NCBI RefSeq assembly: GCF_035916875.1
Contig: NZ_JAXUHN010000090.1
Coordinates: forward strand, 89,423 to 153,422
Origin: Methylomicrobium sp035916875
GTDB taxonomy: Bacteria; Pseudomonadota; Gammaproteobacteria; Methylococcales; Methylomonadaceae
Reading direction: 5' to 3'
Length of the DNA stretch: 64,000 nt
The stretch's first letter is position 1. Each line of letters starts with the position of its first letter. Under the pieces are notes generated by a model. It did no database searches. It worked only from the letters and a program-made list of their open reading frames with translations, and was not told the origin of the DNA. The translations under genes were made by a program, and so were the position numbers. Below, piece by piece: positions 28,523 to 35,799 of this stretch.

Positions 28523-28754
28523 CGGATTTCTCCTGTTTTAGCTCCTTGAGCATATCCTTCCTGACCTGCGTCGATCTGTTCAGCAGCGCTTGCCATATGG
28601 CTTGCTGCTTTGGCGTCATTGCCTCGTTTAAATAGCTATCGAGAAAACCGGCCATGCCTTCGACATTCTTGGCGATATCGCTCGCCACCATGATATGCGC
28701 GAACACATCAATGATCTCTTTCTGCGGTGCTGACAGCGTGACCTTACGCGTCAT
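28515..28754 (-). CDS. small phage protein between DUF2730 and DUF3486 genes
   Basis: The protein has 79 residues from ATG 28754 and is mainly helical (QKEIIDVFAHIMVASDIAKNVEG). An upstream extension to 28817 is rejected because it would run into the previous gene. It overlaps both neighbours by a few bases. No function is assigned. Confidence 0.65.
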   Translation of the reverse strand: MTRKVTLSAPQKEIIDVFAHIMVASDIAKNVEGMAGFLDSYLNEAMTPKQQAIWQALLNRSTQVRKDMLKELKQEKSGA

Positions 28755-29055
28755 GGTATTTCTCCGGCCGCGCAATGCCCGGTTCGACCGGCACAGTGTA
28801 CTCGACCACGTCCACACCGTAGCGGTCCAATTTGCAAAACCAGCGCCCGTCCGGCTGCCGGTCGATCGTCACCAGGTCGCGCTCGTCCAGATAATCCATC
28901 TCGCGCCGCACCTCGTTCTGGGTCGAGTCCGGGTATTCCGATTGCACTACCGACAGCACCAGCTTTTCATACGCGCCGGTCGGCCTTGCATTGTTCAGCG
29001 TCAGCAGGATCATCCAGCGTATCGTTTCGCGGCGGATTTTTACCATGTCAGCCAT
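28744..29055 (-). CDS. Mu-like phage protein, winged-helix-like
   Basis: The protein has 103 residues. The pattern IRWMILLTLNNARPTGAYEKLVLSVVQ...EVRREMDYLDERDLVTIDRQPDGRWFCKL looks like a small winged-helix fold with a beta wing. This position corresponds to the gp26 region of Mu. DNA or terminase contact is inference. Confidence 0.7.
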   Translation of the reverse strand: MADMVKIRRETIRWMILLTLNNARPTGAYEKLVLSVVQSEYPDSTQNEVRREMDYLDERDLVTIDRQPDGRWFCKLDRYGVDVVEYTVPVEPGIARPEKYHDA

Positions 29056-29431
29056 CGTGGCTCCCCTTCAATAATACGTTTTCCAGTCGGATGGCCAGGC
29101 CGTCGATCTTCGCCTCGATCACGGTCTGGTTTCTCACATAATCCTCGCGTCGCACGTAATGCAACGGCAGATCGGCCTTTAATGTCAGCACATCGCGCTC
29201 GACGCGCCGCCATTCCTGTTCGTTGGCGCTGGCAGTCTGCTCCAGCGCGGCAAATTTGTTATCCCAGTGCCGGCCGGCCTCGACGCGCGCATCCTCCATT
29301 GCCTTGAAGCGCTCGTCGAGCCGGGTCATCACCTGCTTGATCAGCACCTTGCCGACCGTCCACAGCGCGGTCACAAATGCCACCAATACCGCGCAGAGCA
29401 CACCGATTGCCTGCCATGTCATCACGGTCAT
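29048..29431 (-). CDS. DUF2730-like membrane/coiled-coil protein (Mu gp25 position)
   Basis: The protein has 127 residues from ATG 29431, which overlaps the stop of the zinc-finger gene (ATGA). An N-terminal transmembrane helix (WQAIGVLCAVLVAFVTALWTV) is followed by a helical region. This fits the DUF2730 family found before the terminase in Mu-like phages. A lysis role (spanin- or holin-like) is possible. Confidence 0.7.
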   Translation of the reverse strand: MTVMTWQAIGVLCAVLVAFVTALWTVGKVLIKQVMTRLDERFKAMEDARVEAGRHWDNKFAALEQTASANEQEWRRVERDVLTLKADLPLHYVRREDYVRNQTVIEAKIDGLAIRLENVLLKGSHDG

Positions 29432-29622
29432 GTTCGGTTGACCTCGCGTTCCCAGTCGTCCCGGTATTCGGCGCCGCACCAGCGCATGCCGACTGCCAGC
29501 GGTTCACCGCAAAACAGGCATTCGCCGGTCGCGATTGCCTCGGGTGTATCCCGGTGCATGTGTTCGCGCTGCACCCGTTGTAGCATCTCGATTTCCTGTT
29601 CGGCGCGGTCGGCTATGTCCAT
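29428..29622 (-). CDS. TraR/DksA-type zinc finger protein
   Basis: The protein has 64 residues. An N-terminal helix is followed by the DksA/TraR C4-like finger CLFCGEPLAVGMRWCGAEYRDDWE. Such short phage proteins can bind RNA polymerase and mimic DksA-ppGpp; here that is inference. ATG overlaps the upstream stop as TAATG. Confidence 0.85.
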   Translation of the reverse strand: MDIADRAEQEIEMLQRVQREHMHRDTPEAIATGECLFCGEPLAVGMRWCGAEYRDDWEREVNRT

Positions 29623-29798
29623 TACCAGCCTCTTTCCTCACGCCGTGCCCGCCGATTTTTACTTTTTGATTTGCGTAAATAGGATGAGCAGCATTTCGGT
29701 TCATCTGGCCGCATTGCAACGATAACTATTTCGTGATGTTGCTCAGGTTGCGGGTTTATCGCTGACATTAGCAAGGCAGTGACGAGAAGGTTGTGCAT
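29622..29798 (-). CDS. very small phage protein
   Basis: The protein has 58 residues. A hydrophobic start (MHNLLVTALLMSAI) is followed by a polar region and a strongly basic C-terminus (RKSKSKNRRARREERGW). The TAA overlaps the next ATG. It is tightly packed in the operon, so probably translated. The function is unknown. Confidence 0.5.
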   Translation of the reverse strand: MHNLLVTALLMSAINPQPEQHHEIVIVAMRPDEPKCCSSYLRKSKSKNRRARREERGW

Positions 29799-29799
29799 G

Positions 29800-30033
29800 T
29801 TATTTGCTCTGCTCCTTCACCCAGGCCACCGCCAGCTCCACCGCCAGATTCACCAAAAACCCAGCCAGCGCATAATCTAGTTCCTGTAAACGCGCCACCG
29901 CCGCGGCCCGCTTCTCTTCATTGGTCATGTCCCGGTTTTGCAAATCCAGCACAATGCCCTTGGCGGCCTCGAACGGCACTCCCCCAACCATTTGCTTGGC
30001 GAACAGATTGATCGCTATCGCGCCCACTTTCAT
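29800..30033 (-). CDS. small helical phage protein
   Basis: The protein has 77 residues from ATG 30033, which overlaps the stop of the upstream membrane peptide gene (ATGA). It is alpha-helical and amphipathic, with a hydrophobic C-terminal stretch (YALAGFLVNLAVELAVAWVKEQ). It may be a membrane-linked lysis accessory; no family is recognised. Confidence 0.6.
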   Translation of the reverse strand: MKVGAIAINLFAKQMVGGVPFEAAKGIVLDLQNRDMTNEEKRAAAVARLQELDYALAGFLVNLAVELAVAWVKEQSK

Positions 30034-30170
30034 AAATACATCACTCCCAGTCCCAATACCAAAACGCCGATCATCGCCCAGCAATAGCCATCAAACCGGC
30101 TACCGCGATAGTCTACCCATAAGTACACCGTCAGCCGGTGCTGCGCTTTACGCCATAAATCAGTAAACAC
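30030..30170 (-). CDS. 46-residue single-span membrane protein
   Basis: The gene has a GTG start and a C-terminal transmembrane helix (WAMIGVLVLGLGVMYL). It overlaps both neighbours. Its place in the lysis cassette suggests a holin- or spanin-related role, but the sequence alone does not decide. Confidence 0.5.
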   Translation of the reverse strand: MFTDLWRKAQHRLTVYLWVDYRGSRFDGYCWAMIGVLVLGLGVMYL

Positions 30171-30297
30171 ACGTCACCCCCGGCTGAAAGTTGTAAACGT
30201 AAATCGGCCGTATCAGGTCTCCGCCATAGGCCAGCGACAAATGACACGGAGACGAACAGCCGGCCAGCAGCGGTGCCAGCAGCATTATTTTGCGCAT
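30160..30297 (-). CDS. small lipoprotein (Rz1-like candidate)
   Basis: The protein has 45 residues. The signal MRKIMLLAPLLAGC carries a good lipobox (LAGC), giving a mature peptide of about 32 residues. It overlaps the neighbouring genes at both ends. Size, lipidation and place suit an outer-membrane spanin subunit; the family is not proven. Confidence 0.55.
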   Translation of the reverse strand: MRKIMLLAPLLAGCSSPCHLSLAYGGDLIRPIYVYNFQPGVTCVY

Positions 30298-30536
30298 GCC
30301 GCCTGGTGCGCCGCGATCTGGGCGGTATATTCCCGAACCAGTTGCTCGCAGCCCTCGTCGCATTTCAAAAGATTGCCCTCGAAAATTTCCAGGTTGACCT
30401 GTTTAGTGAACGGCTTCGGCTCGGGCACCGCGGCGCAAAAATCGGCCTCGGCGGCCTTGCCGCCGCCAATCACCATGCAGCTATTTAGAATTGCGGCGGA
30501 CCAGATCAGCCACATTACTCGTTTGAGCTTGCGCAT
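30285..30536 (-). CDS. secreted or lipoprotein in lysis cassette
   Basis: The protein has 83 residues. The N-terminal signal LIWSAAILNSC ends at a Cys that could be lipidated. The mature part has further Cys residues (DFCAAV, KCDEGC, AACAK) and a helical end. Together with the overlapping downstream 45-residue lipoprotein it may form a spanin pair. The role is inferred from position. Confidence 0.6.
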   Translation of the reverse strand: MRKLKRVMWLIWSAAILNSCMVIGGGKAAEADFCAAVPEPKPFTKQVNLEIFEGNLLKCDEGCEQLVREYTAQIAAHQAACAK

Positions 30537-30699
30537 ACGCTACTCCCGTCTTATCGATTTTATGACCGACGCCCAGCGCGATCAGGCCGTTGCCGACGAA
30601 CTGCATGCACTCGTCAACGCCGTGCAGGCCGAAAAACGTGCCCAACACGCCGTAAACGATCAACAAGAAGGCACCGGCCTTGGTTTTCCAGCCACTCAT
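30481..30699 (-). CDS. putative holin
   Basis: The protein has 72 residues. Two hydrophobic segments (AGAFLLIVYGVLGTFFGL and FVGNGLIALGVG) are separated by a short polar turn. Size, topology and position next to the endolysin suit a small class II holin. Confidence 0.6.
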   Translation of the reverse strand: MSGWKTKAGAFLLIVYGVLGTFFGLHGVDECMQFVGNGLIALGVGHKIDKTGVAYAQAQTSNVADLVRRNSK

Positions 30700-31028
30700 G
30701 GTTCACCCCCGCAATTGGCGTTGAAACGCTCGCGCAACGAATCGCGCAATTCAACGGTAATGACATAATCCACAACCCAGGCCTCGCGCTGCTCCGGAGA
30801 TTTACCGGCAAACTTCGGGTCGCGATGATCAAGCCAGTATTTGTCGGCGGAAAAACGGTTGTAGCCGGCCAGGGTTTCCGCGCACAAGCCTTGCTGATAT
30901 TCAGCATATAAAGGATCGCCGGGGTCGAGCGCGTTAAAGCGCGGCTCGGCCCGCGCCGAGGCGCAAATAAAAAACAAGGCAACGGCAAATAAAGCGGTAA
31001 CAATGCAACTGCTATAGGTATTTCTCAT
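30696..31028 (-). CDS. secreted protein downstream of endolysin
   Basis: The protein has 110 residues. A signal peptide (IVTALFAVALFFICASARA) is followed by a helical mature part (RFNALDPGDPLYAEYQQGLCAETL) with a Cys near each end. Start and stop overlap the endolysin and holin genes. The family is unknown; it may be a lysis accessory. Confidence 0.6.
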   Translation of the reverse strand: MRNTYSSCIVTALFAVALFFICASARAEPRFNALDPGDPLYAEYQQGLCAETLAGYNRFSADKYWLDHRDPKFAGKSPEQREAWVVDYVITVELRDSLRERFNANCGGEP

Positions 31029-31537
31029 GGCATATCCAAAAGATGGGGGGGAAGCGGCTGCATCTCACCACGCAGCCAGGTGTACACGTCAAATCCCGGG
31101 CATGTCTTGGTCCATTCGCTTCGGTCGATGTGACCGTCGCCGTTGGCGTCCGGCGAGGTGTCGCGGTGCCCTAACACGTGTGCGTTTGGGAATTTCATCA
31201 ATAACGCCAGCACCAGCGCTTTCAGGGCATCCCATTGCCGAATCGTGAATTTATCGGTGCCCACCAGGCAAATGCCGATGCTGCTTAGATTGCGGCCCTG
31301 GCAATGCGCGCCGATTTCGTACTGGTTGCGGCCGATTTCAACGCCGCCCTTAATGCCGATCACAAAGTGGTAGCCAATATGCTTGTGCGGGCTGTATTGC
31401 GCCTGACGCGGATCACGCTTGAAGCCGCGCTTGGCGTGCCATTGGTCGATATCGAATGCGGTAAACCATTTGCCGTTGGGCGTTGCCGCGCAATGGATAA
31501 TGATTTCGTTGATACGATCGAGCGGTCTAGTGCTCAC
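31025..31537 (-). CDS. endolysin, N-acetylmuramoyl-L-alanine amidase (Amidase_2)
   Basis: The protein has 170 residues from GTG 31537, placed after a G-run; a TTG at 31567 is less likely. Amidase_2 zinc ligands are visible: EIIIHCAAT, GYHFVI, and VLGHRD...CPGF. Between the last His and Cys is DANGDGHIDRSE, a canonical 12-residue EF-hand loop. It cleaves the glycan-peptide bond of peptidoglycan. There is no signal peptide, so release depends on the holin. Confidence 0.9.
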   Translation of the reverse strand: MSTRPLDRINEIIIHCAATPNGKWFTAFDIDQWHAKRGFKRDPRQAQYSPHKHIGYHFVIGIKGGVEIGRNQYEIGAHCQGRNLSSIGICLVGTDKFTIRQWDALKALVLALLMKFPNAHVLGHRDTSPDANGDGHIDRSEWTKTCPGFDVYTWLRGEMQPLPPHLLDMP

Positions 31538-31585
31538 ATGGAACCCCCGGAAAACGGAAACGGACAAAACAAATAAGTCCGGAAC

Positions 31586-31632
31586 AGTTTATCGGGGTAG
31601 GTAAAGCGGGATAATCCGAAGGGCTTCGGAAT
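31586..31632 (-). promoter_or_regulatory. left late promoter element (copy 1 of a 47-bp element)
   Basis: Reading the minus strand: dyad ATTCCGAA-N4-TTCGGAT, continuing TTATCCCGCTT, 12 variable bases, then TAAACT as a -10-like hexamer about 50 bp upstream of the endolysin start. The same 47-bp layout occurs at 46347-46393 before the head operon (37 of 47 identical). The dyad is the likely binding site of the Mor-like activator. Confidence 0.7.
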
Positions 31633-31653
31633 GGGGGGTTTAAGCGGGGGAAG

Positions 31654-31679
31654 CCTGCGCGGTCATGCAACCGCGCAGG
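31654..31679. repeat. strong hairpin between antirepressor block and late promoter
   Basis: It has perfect 10-bp arms (CCTGCGCGGT and complement) with a 6-base loop. No clear T-run follows on the minus strand, so it may insulate the late promoter rather than act as a standard terminator. Confidence 0.5.
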
Positions 31680-31685
31680 GTAAGG

Positions 31686-31901
31686 CTAGGAGTGGATTTG
31701 ATACAGCATGTCTTTATCCTGCGGCAGCAGTTCTTCCATAATCGAAAACAGACAGGATAATGACTCTGGGTTCATGCATATTTGCTTGCCGGGCGGGATG
31801 GCGTCGGCCATATCACGCATCACCTGCATGATATGCCGCACGCGATACATGCGCAGCTCCTGCTCTTCGGACAGCTCGAAATGGGCGGTCATCGGTTCCA
31901 T
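31686..31901 (-). CDS. small helical phage protein
   Basis: The protein has 71 residues from ATG 31901, preceded by GGAGG. A longer in-frame extension is rejected because it lies inside the antirepressor gene. It is predicted helical (LSEEQELRMYRVRHIMQVMRDMADAI). It is co-transcribed with the antirepressor; function unknown. Confidence 0.65.
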   Translation of the reverse strand: MEPMTAHFELSEEQELRMYRVRHIMQVMRDMADAIPPGKQICMNPESLSCLFSIMEELLPQDKDMLYQIHS

Positions 31902-31909
31902 GACGCCTC

Positions 31910-32596
31910 CTACCAGCCCAATTGCGGATTGGCTTGCAGCCACAACCTGTATTGCCCGTCCGGCATCCGGTGCAGCGCCGCGTAACGCGGATTGATCAGG
32001 CCGCAGGCTTCCATGCTTTTCACCGCCCGGCGGCAGGCGCTGACCGATTTGTCGGCCATTTTGGCGATATAGCTGAACGGGTAGCCGGTGTAATAATCGG
32101 CGCGGATCGTGCGCCAGTGCGGATATTTGGCGAACCAGAACGCCTCCAGGCGCGTGAGCTGGGTTTGTGTCTTTTGCAACTGATTTTGCAGCTTTAAAAC
32201 CGGTTCCTGGATGTCCCGTTTGGAAAAATGCTCCGCCAGTACCCGATAGCATTCCCGCTGATAAACCAGGATGGTTTCCTGCAATTGCGGCTTGACGCGG
32301 GAGGCGTCGATGGTGAATAGCCAGCCGTGGAAAAAATCTAATGACAGAAAAATAAGCTCCCTGGATTGCGCATCGCCGGGTAGCTGAGTTCGTATGACAC
32401 GAATGCAGGTCGATAAAATTGGGTCACGCTTAATACGCTCAAATTGCCCATTCCAAGCAAGCCCCATTGATTCGACAATAGGCTTCATCGCCACATAATG
32501 GGTCTTATCGACGTTGGCGATCAGGATGGCATGTTCGTGAAACCAGACGGTTTCCAATTGCTGGGCTTGCACTTGTAAGGCTTGTGGTTCGTTCAT
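31910..32596 (-). CDS. phage antirepressor (P22_AR_N-type)
   Basis: The protein has 228 residues. The N-terminal segment with FHEHAILIANVDKTHYVAMKPIVESMGLAWNGQFERIKRDP and FLSLDFFHGWLFTIDASRV is the P22 antirepressor N-terminal domain. The C-terminal ~80 residues are helical and HTH-like (YPFSYIAKMADKSVSACRRAVKSMEACGLI). It probably interferes with the repressor or another regulator during induction. It is expressed from its own structured leader. Confidence 0.85.
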   Translation of the reverse strand: MNEPQALQVQAQQLETVWFHEHAILIANVDKTHYVAMKPIVESMGLAWNGQFERIKRDPILSTCIRVIRTQLPGDAQSRELIFLSLDFFHGWLFTIDASRVKPQLQETILVYQRECYRVLAEHFSKRDIQEPVLKLQNQLQKTQTQLTRLEAFWFAKYPHWRTIRADYYTGYPFSYIAKMADKSVSACRRAVKSMEACGLINPRYAALHRMPDGQYRLWLQANPQLGW

Positions 32597-32715
32597 GTTG
32601 AACTCCGAGTGAAAAATAGGAAACCCGGCAGCATGACGCCAATCATGGGTGCCGGACTGGACGGGTTGGCGTACCGGTCACTCGGAACCGGCCCCCTCTT
32701 GCGAGGGGCCCGCCC
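32597..32715 (-). promoter_or_regulatory. structured leader that can mask the antirepressor ribosome site
   Basis: The minus-strand leader carries TCCGAGTGA (complement of 32678-32686), which pairs perfectly with TCACTCGGA (complement of 32604-32612). That stretch overlaps the Shine-Dalgarno GGAG six bases before ATG 32596. Inside the loop are further complementary runs (CCGGCA/TGCCGG, AACCCG/CGGGTT). Upstream is a second stem of GGGGCC/GGCCCC type (32690-32710). Translation control by RNA folding is inferred. Confidence 0.5.
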
Positions 32716-32750
32716 AGCCCGACATAACAGTGAACTGAGCGCTAAGCATA

Positions 32751-32773
32751 AAAAAACCGCTTGAAGCGGCCTT
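32751..32773 (-). terminator. intrinsic terminator after mor-like gene
   Basis: On the minus strand a GCCGCTT/AAGCGG stem is followed by a run of T. It ends the early/middle transcript downstream of the Mor-like gene and separates it from the antirepressor leader. Confidence 0.8.
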
Positions 32774-32893
32774 ATGCCGAGTAATTCCGAGACGCCAATC
32801 CCGTGCGCCGGATTGACGGCGCGGGCATAGCCTAATCTCTCGGAAAACAGTTTGTCAATCTAAAAAAATCATTACATTGCCTTCCATGTGCCA

Positions 32894-33295
32894 TCAATCC
32901 ATCCCAAACAAATCAAATTGCCCGGCATTCGGCTCATTCTTGCCGACGATCGATAATATCTGCCGCTCGGTCAGCCCGTAGCGGCGGGCCAGGGTAAACA
33001 ACTGCGCCCCTGCCTGGCGTTCCTCACGTATTTTCCTGTTGCGCACAACGCGCATCGCGGCGGCCGCGCGCGGGATCTGGATGATGTCCCCGGAAAAATT
33101 TATGCAGAACGCATGGGCCCGCTCCGCGCCCAGCCACAACACCAACTGATGCAGGCTATGAAGATGCGCCGCCTCCGGCACCGCCACATGCCCGCCGCCT
33201 GCATTTTCCAACAGCAGCAGCGCGGTCTCGACGTCGCAATACTCGGCGATCTCGCGCAGCTTGGGGGGCAAAAGGTGCAGGGGCAGATCGATCAT
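32894..33295 (-). CDS. Mor/C-family transcription activator
   Basis: The protein has 133 residues. The C-terminal HTH (AMRVVRNRKIREERQAGAQLFTLARRYGLTERQILSIVGK) is characteristic of the Mor family. The N-terminal part (LHLLPPKLREIAEYCDVETALLLLENAGG) matches its dimerisation region. In Mu, Mor and C switch on middle and late genes; here one such protein is seen and its likely targets are the two 47-bp late promoter elements. Confidence 0.9.
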   Translation of the reverse strand: MIDLPLHLLPPKLREIAEYCDVETALLLLENAGGGHVAVPEAAHLHSLHQLVLWLGAERAHAFCINFSGDIIQIPRAAAAMRVVRNRKIREERQAGAQLFTLARRYGLTERQILSIVGKNEPNAGQFDLFGMD

Positions 33296-33486
33296 GGTTT
33301 TGGAAAATGCAATCCAAGGATTTCAGGGTTAGCCTTTAATCTTGCCGCGGCCATTTCCAAAATGAACGCCTCCGCATGCTCAAATGCGTTAGTTTTTTGT
33401 CGCGCTCTAATTTCTCTCGCCCAATCTTCAAGCCAGGCAATCGTTGCATTGATGGTTTCCTGGTTAGGCGTTCTCATTTTGGCCAT
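33292..33486 (-). CDS. small early phage protein
   Basis: The protein has 64 residues, all helical (ETINATIAWLEDWAREIRARQKTNAFEHAEAFILEMAAARL). It overlaps the neighbours by 4 and 23 bp. No family is recognised. Confidence 0.6.
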   Translation of the reverse strand: MAKMRTPNQETINATIAWLEDWAREIRARQKTNAFEHAEAFILEMAAARLKANPEILGLHFPKP

Positions 33487-33949
33487 CCGATTTCTCCGTC
33501 TTTGTTACACGCTTACGCCATTGCTTCAGCGCCTCGATCACCTTTGCAGACTGCTCACCGTTCAGCCACTGCAATGCTTCGACGCCGGTTTGCCGCTTCA
33601 CGTAGTTGGCCAAAGACGCCTCGGACGGATCGCGCACCGCGCCCAACTCGTGCAGTTCCAGCCATAGCCCGCGGATCATCTTCGATTGCGCATCATCGGC
33701 CAAGGCGCGATGACTCGGCTTCTGCTTAACGCGGAAACCGGCCTTCTTCATCGTCTCGACCGCCTGGAACAGCTGCGCAATGCTCATCGTGGTGGCCGAA
33801 TAGCAACCGGCGCAGTTTTTGGTCGCGCCCTGCATCGGCAGCCAGATGCCGTAATAAAACTCGTCGTCCCAGCCGAGCTGCTCCTTGCCGACCGCCAGCA
33901 GCGTGTAGAGGCGCTTGCGGTTGTCGGTTTGCGAATTACTCGTCGTCAT
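33464..33949 (-). CDS. Mu gp16-like (GemA/DUF1018) regulatory protein
   Basis: The protein has 161 residues. The pattern LYTLLAVGKEQLGWDDEFYYGIWLPMQGATKNCAGCYSAT and MIRGLWLELHELGAVRDPSEASLANYVKRQTG fits DUF1018 (Mu gp16/GemA). In Mu, gemA affects host gene expression and DNA topology. It lies two genes upstream of the Mor-like gene, as in Mu-like phages. Confidence 0.88.
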   Translation of the reverse strand: MTTSNSQTDNRKRLYTLLAVGKEQLGWDDEFYYGIWLPMQGATKNCAGCYSATTMSIAQLFQAVETMKKAGFRVKQKPSHRALADDAQSKMIRGLWLELHELGAVRDPSEASLANYVKRQTGVEALQWLNGEQSAKVIEALKQWRKRVTKTEKSDGQNENA

Positions 33950-34112
33950 AGTTCACCTCGCCATTGCCGTCGCATTCGGTGCATTCACCGGAGCCCACGC
34001 ACGCCATGCAGACATCGTCCCCATTGATATCGATGCCGTTGCCGGAACAATCCGGGCAGTTGCCGTTGCCTGCGCAGTTTACGCACACATAAATTTCCTC
34101 GCGCGTGACCAT
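33936..34112 (-). CDS. DnaJ-type zinc-finger mini-protein
   Basis: The protein has 58 residues and is almost entirely four CxxCxGxG units: CVNCAGNG, CPDCSGNG, CMACVGSG and CTECDGNG, the pattern of the DnaJ central zinc domain. ATG overlaps the DUF3164 stop as TAATG. It may bind two zinc ions and contact protein or RNA; no J domain is present. Confidence 0.75.
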   Translation of the reverse strand: MVTREEIYVCVNCAGNGNCPDCSGNGIDINGDDVCMACVGSGECTECDGNGEVNYDDE

Positions 34113-34735
34113 TACAGACCCGCCATATCCAGAGAAATCCGCACATACTTGTCCTCGTCGCCGACCCGCTCGTACAGGCCTAGATACTCCTTGCTGTGCG
34201 ATGCCTGCATGCTATCGCGGATCGCGTCCATCGCCCGCAGCCACTTTGGGTCGTCGATCTTCAGCCGGAACAGGCTGAACACGCGGCCCTTGTTGATGTT
34301 GCCTTCCTTGTCGGTCTGAAACGCATGCTCGATCAGCGCCTTGATTTCGCCTCGGCTGTCCTTGGTCCACTCGTGGATAAGCTCATCGATCAGCGTCTTG
34401 GCGACCTGCAGGCGCTCGTCGAAGGCGATATAGGTCTGATTTTTGATCTGCACGCGGAACTTGCCGTCGTAGCTCGACAGGGTGATGTTGCCCTTGGCGC
34501 CGCCGAACTGGGTTAGATATTCCGATGCGGACAGGTCGATGAAGCTGTCGATCTCGGTCAAGGTGCGGGCTTTGAAGTCCTTCATCGCCGCTTGCAAATG
34601 GCGGGCATTCTTGATGATGCGGTCGACCAGGTCGTCGCGGATCAGATCCACTTCCTTGATTTGCTCGACCGGCACCAAATGGCCGAGGGCGTTGCGCTTG
34701 TATTGCGTGTTGATGATGTCGTTGGGTTCACTCAT
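34112..34735 (-). CDS. DUF3164 phage protein
   Basis: The protein has 207 residues from ATG 34735. It carries the DUF3164 pattern (NALGHLVPVEQIKEVDLIRDDLVDRIIKNA; YDGKFRVQIKNQTYIAFDERLQVAKTLIDE; LFRLKIDDPKWLRAMDAIRDSM). The family is widespread in the early regions of Mu-like phages; its biochemical role is unknown. Confidence 0.9.
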   Translation of the reverse strand: MSEPNDIINTQYKRNALGHLVPVEQIKEVDLIRDDLVDRIIKNARHLQAAMKDFKARTLTEIDSFIDLSASEYLTQFGGAKGNITLSSYDGKFRVQIKNQTYIAFDERLQVAKTLIDELIHEWTKDSRGEIKALIEHAFQTDKEGNINKGRVFSLFRLKIDDPKWLRAMDAIRDSMQASHSKEYLGLYERVGDEDKYVRISLDMAGL

Positions 34736-35333
34736 GGTTTGTCTCGCTTTGTTGGTTACGTTCAAGTTCTTTCTGTTTAGCCATTGCGGTCAGCTCAGAA
34801 AAGCTGATCGTTGGCTCGGTCTGTCCCTTCAGCGCGGCTTTCATGCCGGCCAGGTGCTCGCCGACATTCTTCATGCCGCCGCTGCGCTGATCCTGTTCAC
34901 GCGCCGGCGGCTGTCGGCGTTGCTGCTCGACCTTGGCTTCCAGCTTGGCCTCGGCGGTAGCCGCCTGGCTAATCAATATCTCGAACAGGTAGCCGTGATT
35001 TTTCAGCGGTGTAGTCAGCGGCTTGTCCTTGTGCCGGATCATGATCTCTTTCAGCCCGGCCGCCCAGACGAACTGTGCGATTTTGTGGTCCTTGCCGTTG
35101 CGGCTGATGCGCTCGGCCAGGATCAACGGCAGCAGTTCCGCCAGAATATCGGCGACCCGGTCCAGCGTCAGCTGCCGCTTTTGCGGGCGGAACAGGGTCA
35201 GGTACTGGATGATGAGTTTGCCCAGCGGCGCGGGCAGGTTCATCGCCATCTGCACCGCCTCGCGGGCGCCGTCGTGCGCGACGATCACGTCCAGGCTCAT
35301 CAGAGCTCCGCAGGACGGGCAGTTCAGCTTCAT
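34728..35333 (-). CDS. zinc-ribbon early phage protein
   Basis: The protein has 201 residues. It opens MKLNCPSCGALMSLD, half of a zinc ribbon, followed by helical regions and a Gln/Arg-rich, charged C-terminal part. It precedes DUF3164 in the early operon. The function is unknown. Confidence 0.7.
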   Translation of the reverse strand: MKLNCPSCGALMSLDVIVAHDGAREAVQMAMNLPAPLGKLIIQYLTLFRPQKRQLTLDRVADILAELLPLILAERISRNGKDHKIAQFVWAAGLKEIMIRHKDKPLTTPLKNHGYLFEILISQAATAEAKLEAKVEQQRRQPPAREQDQRSGGMKNVGEHLAGMKAALKGQTEPTISFSELTAMAKQKELERNQQSETNHE

Positions 35334-35548
35334 TCGCCCTCCTTAGTGGCTTTTATGCGATTCCATGCGGCAATCTCATTCGGGGTCATGAACATATAGC
35401 TGTCACCTTTGCAATCCGGGCATACATATTCCGTCATTCCTTCAATGTCACGGCTTGCAACCTGTTGCAAGCCGGTTTCATATCCACGCCACTTGCAGCG
35501 CGACTTTGCGCATTTGATCGGGGCTATGCCCCATGCCGGTCTACTCAT
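35330..35548 (-). CDS. small zinc-ribbon-like protein
   Basis: The protein has 72 residues. Two Cys pairs (CAKSRC and CPDCK) about 30 residues apart suggest a zinc ribbon. A later stretch (MTPNEIAAWNRI) resembles small phage restriction-alleviation-like ribbons, a weak similarity. It overlaps both neighbours by 4 bp. Confidence 0.65.
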   Translation of the reverse strand: MSRPAWGIAPIKCAKSRCKWRGYETGLQQVASRDIEGMTEYVCPDCKGDSYMFMTPNEIAAWNRIKATKEGE

Positions 35549-35799
35549 TCAACCCCCTCATGCGGATATCCCCACGCACACCAGTTCGGATCGGCCGGCG
35601 CATCGAACGGGCAATTGCAATCGGGATAGTTGCAAACCTGTTTTCCGGGGCGAGCCGGCATCTCCTGGGCGGGGCTCATCTGCCGAATCATCTCTCGAAA
35701 TAAATTCGCCAGCATCAGCATCACGCCCAGCAGGGAGATCACCCCAACACCCACCGCCAGCAACGCAACCGGCAACTCGATCAATGATTTCTCAGCCAT
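35545..35799 (-). CDS. single-span membrane protein with Cys-rich tail
   Basis: The protein has 84 residues. A transmembrane helix (VALLAVGVGVISLLGVMLMLANLF) is followed by a basic stretch and the Cys-containing tail CNYPDCNCPFDAPADPNWCAWG. The function is unknown; it may be an early membrane-acting protein. Confidence 0.65.
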   Translation of the reverse strand: MAEKSLIELPVALLAVGVGVISLLGVMLMLANLFREMIRQMSPAQEMPARPGKQVCNYPDCNCPFDAPADPNWCAWGYPHEGVE

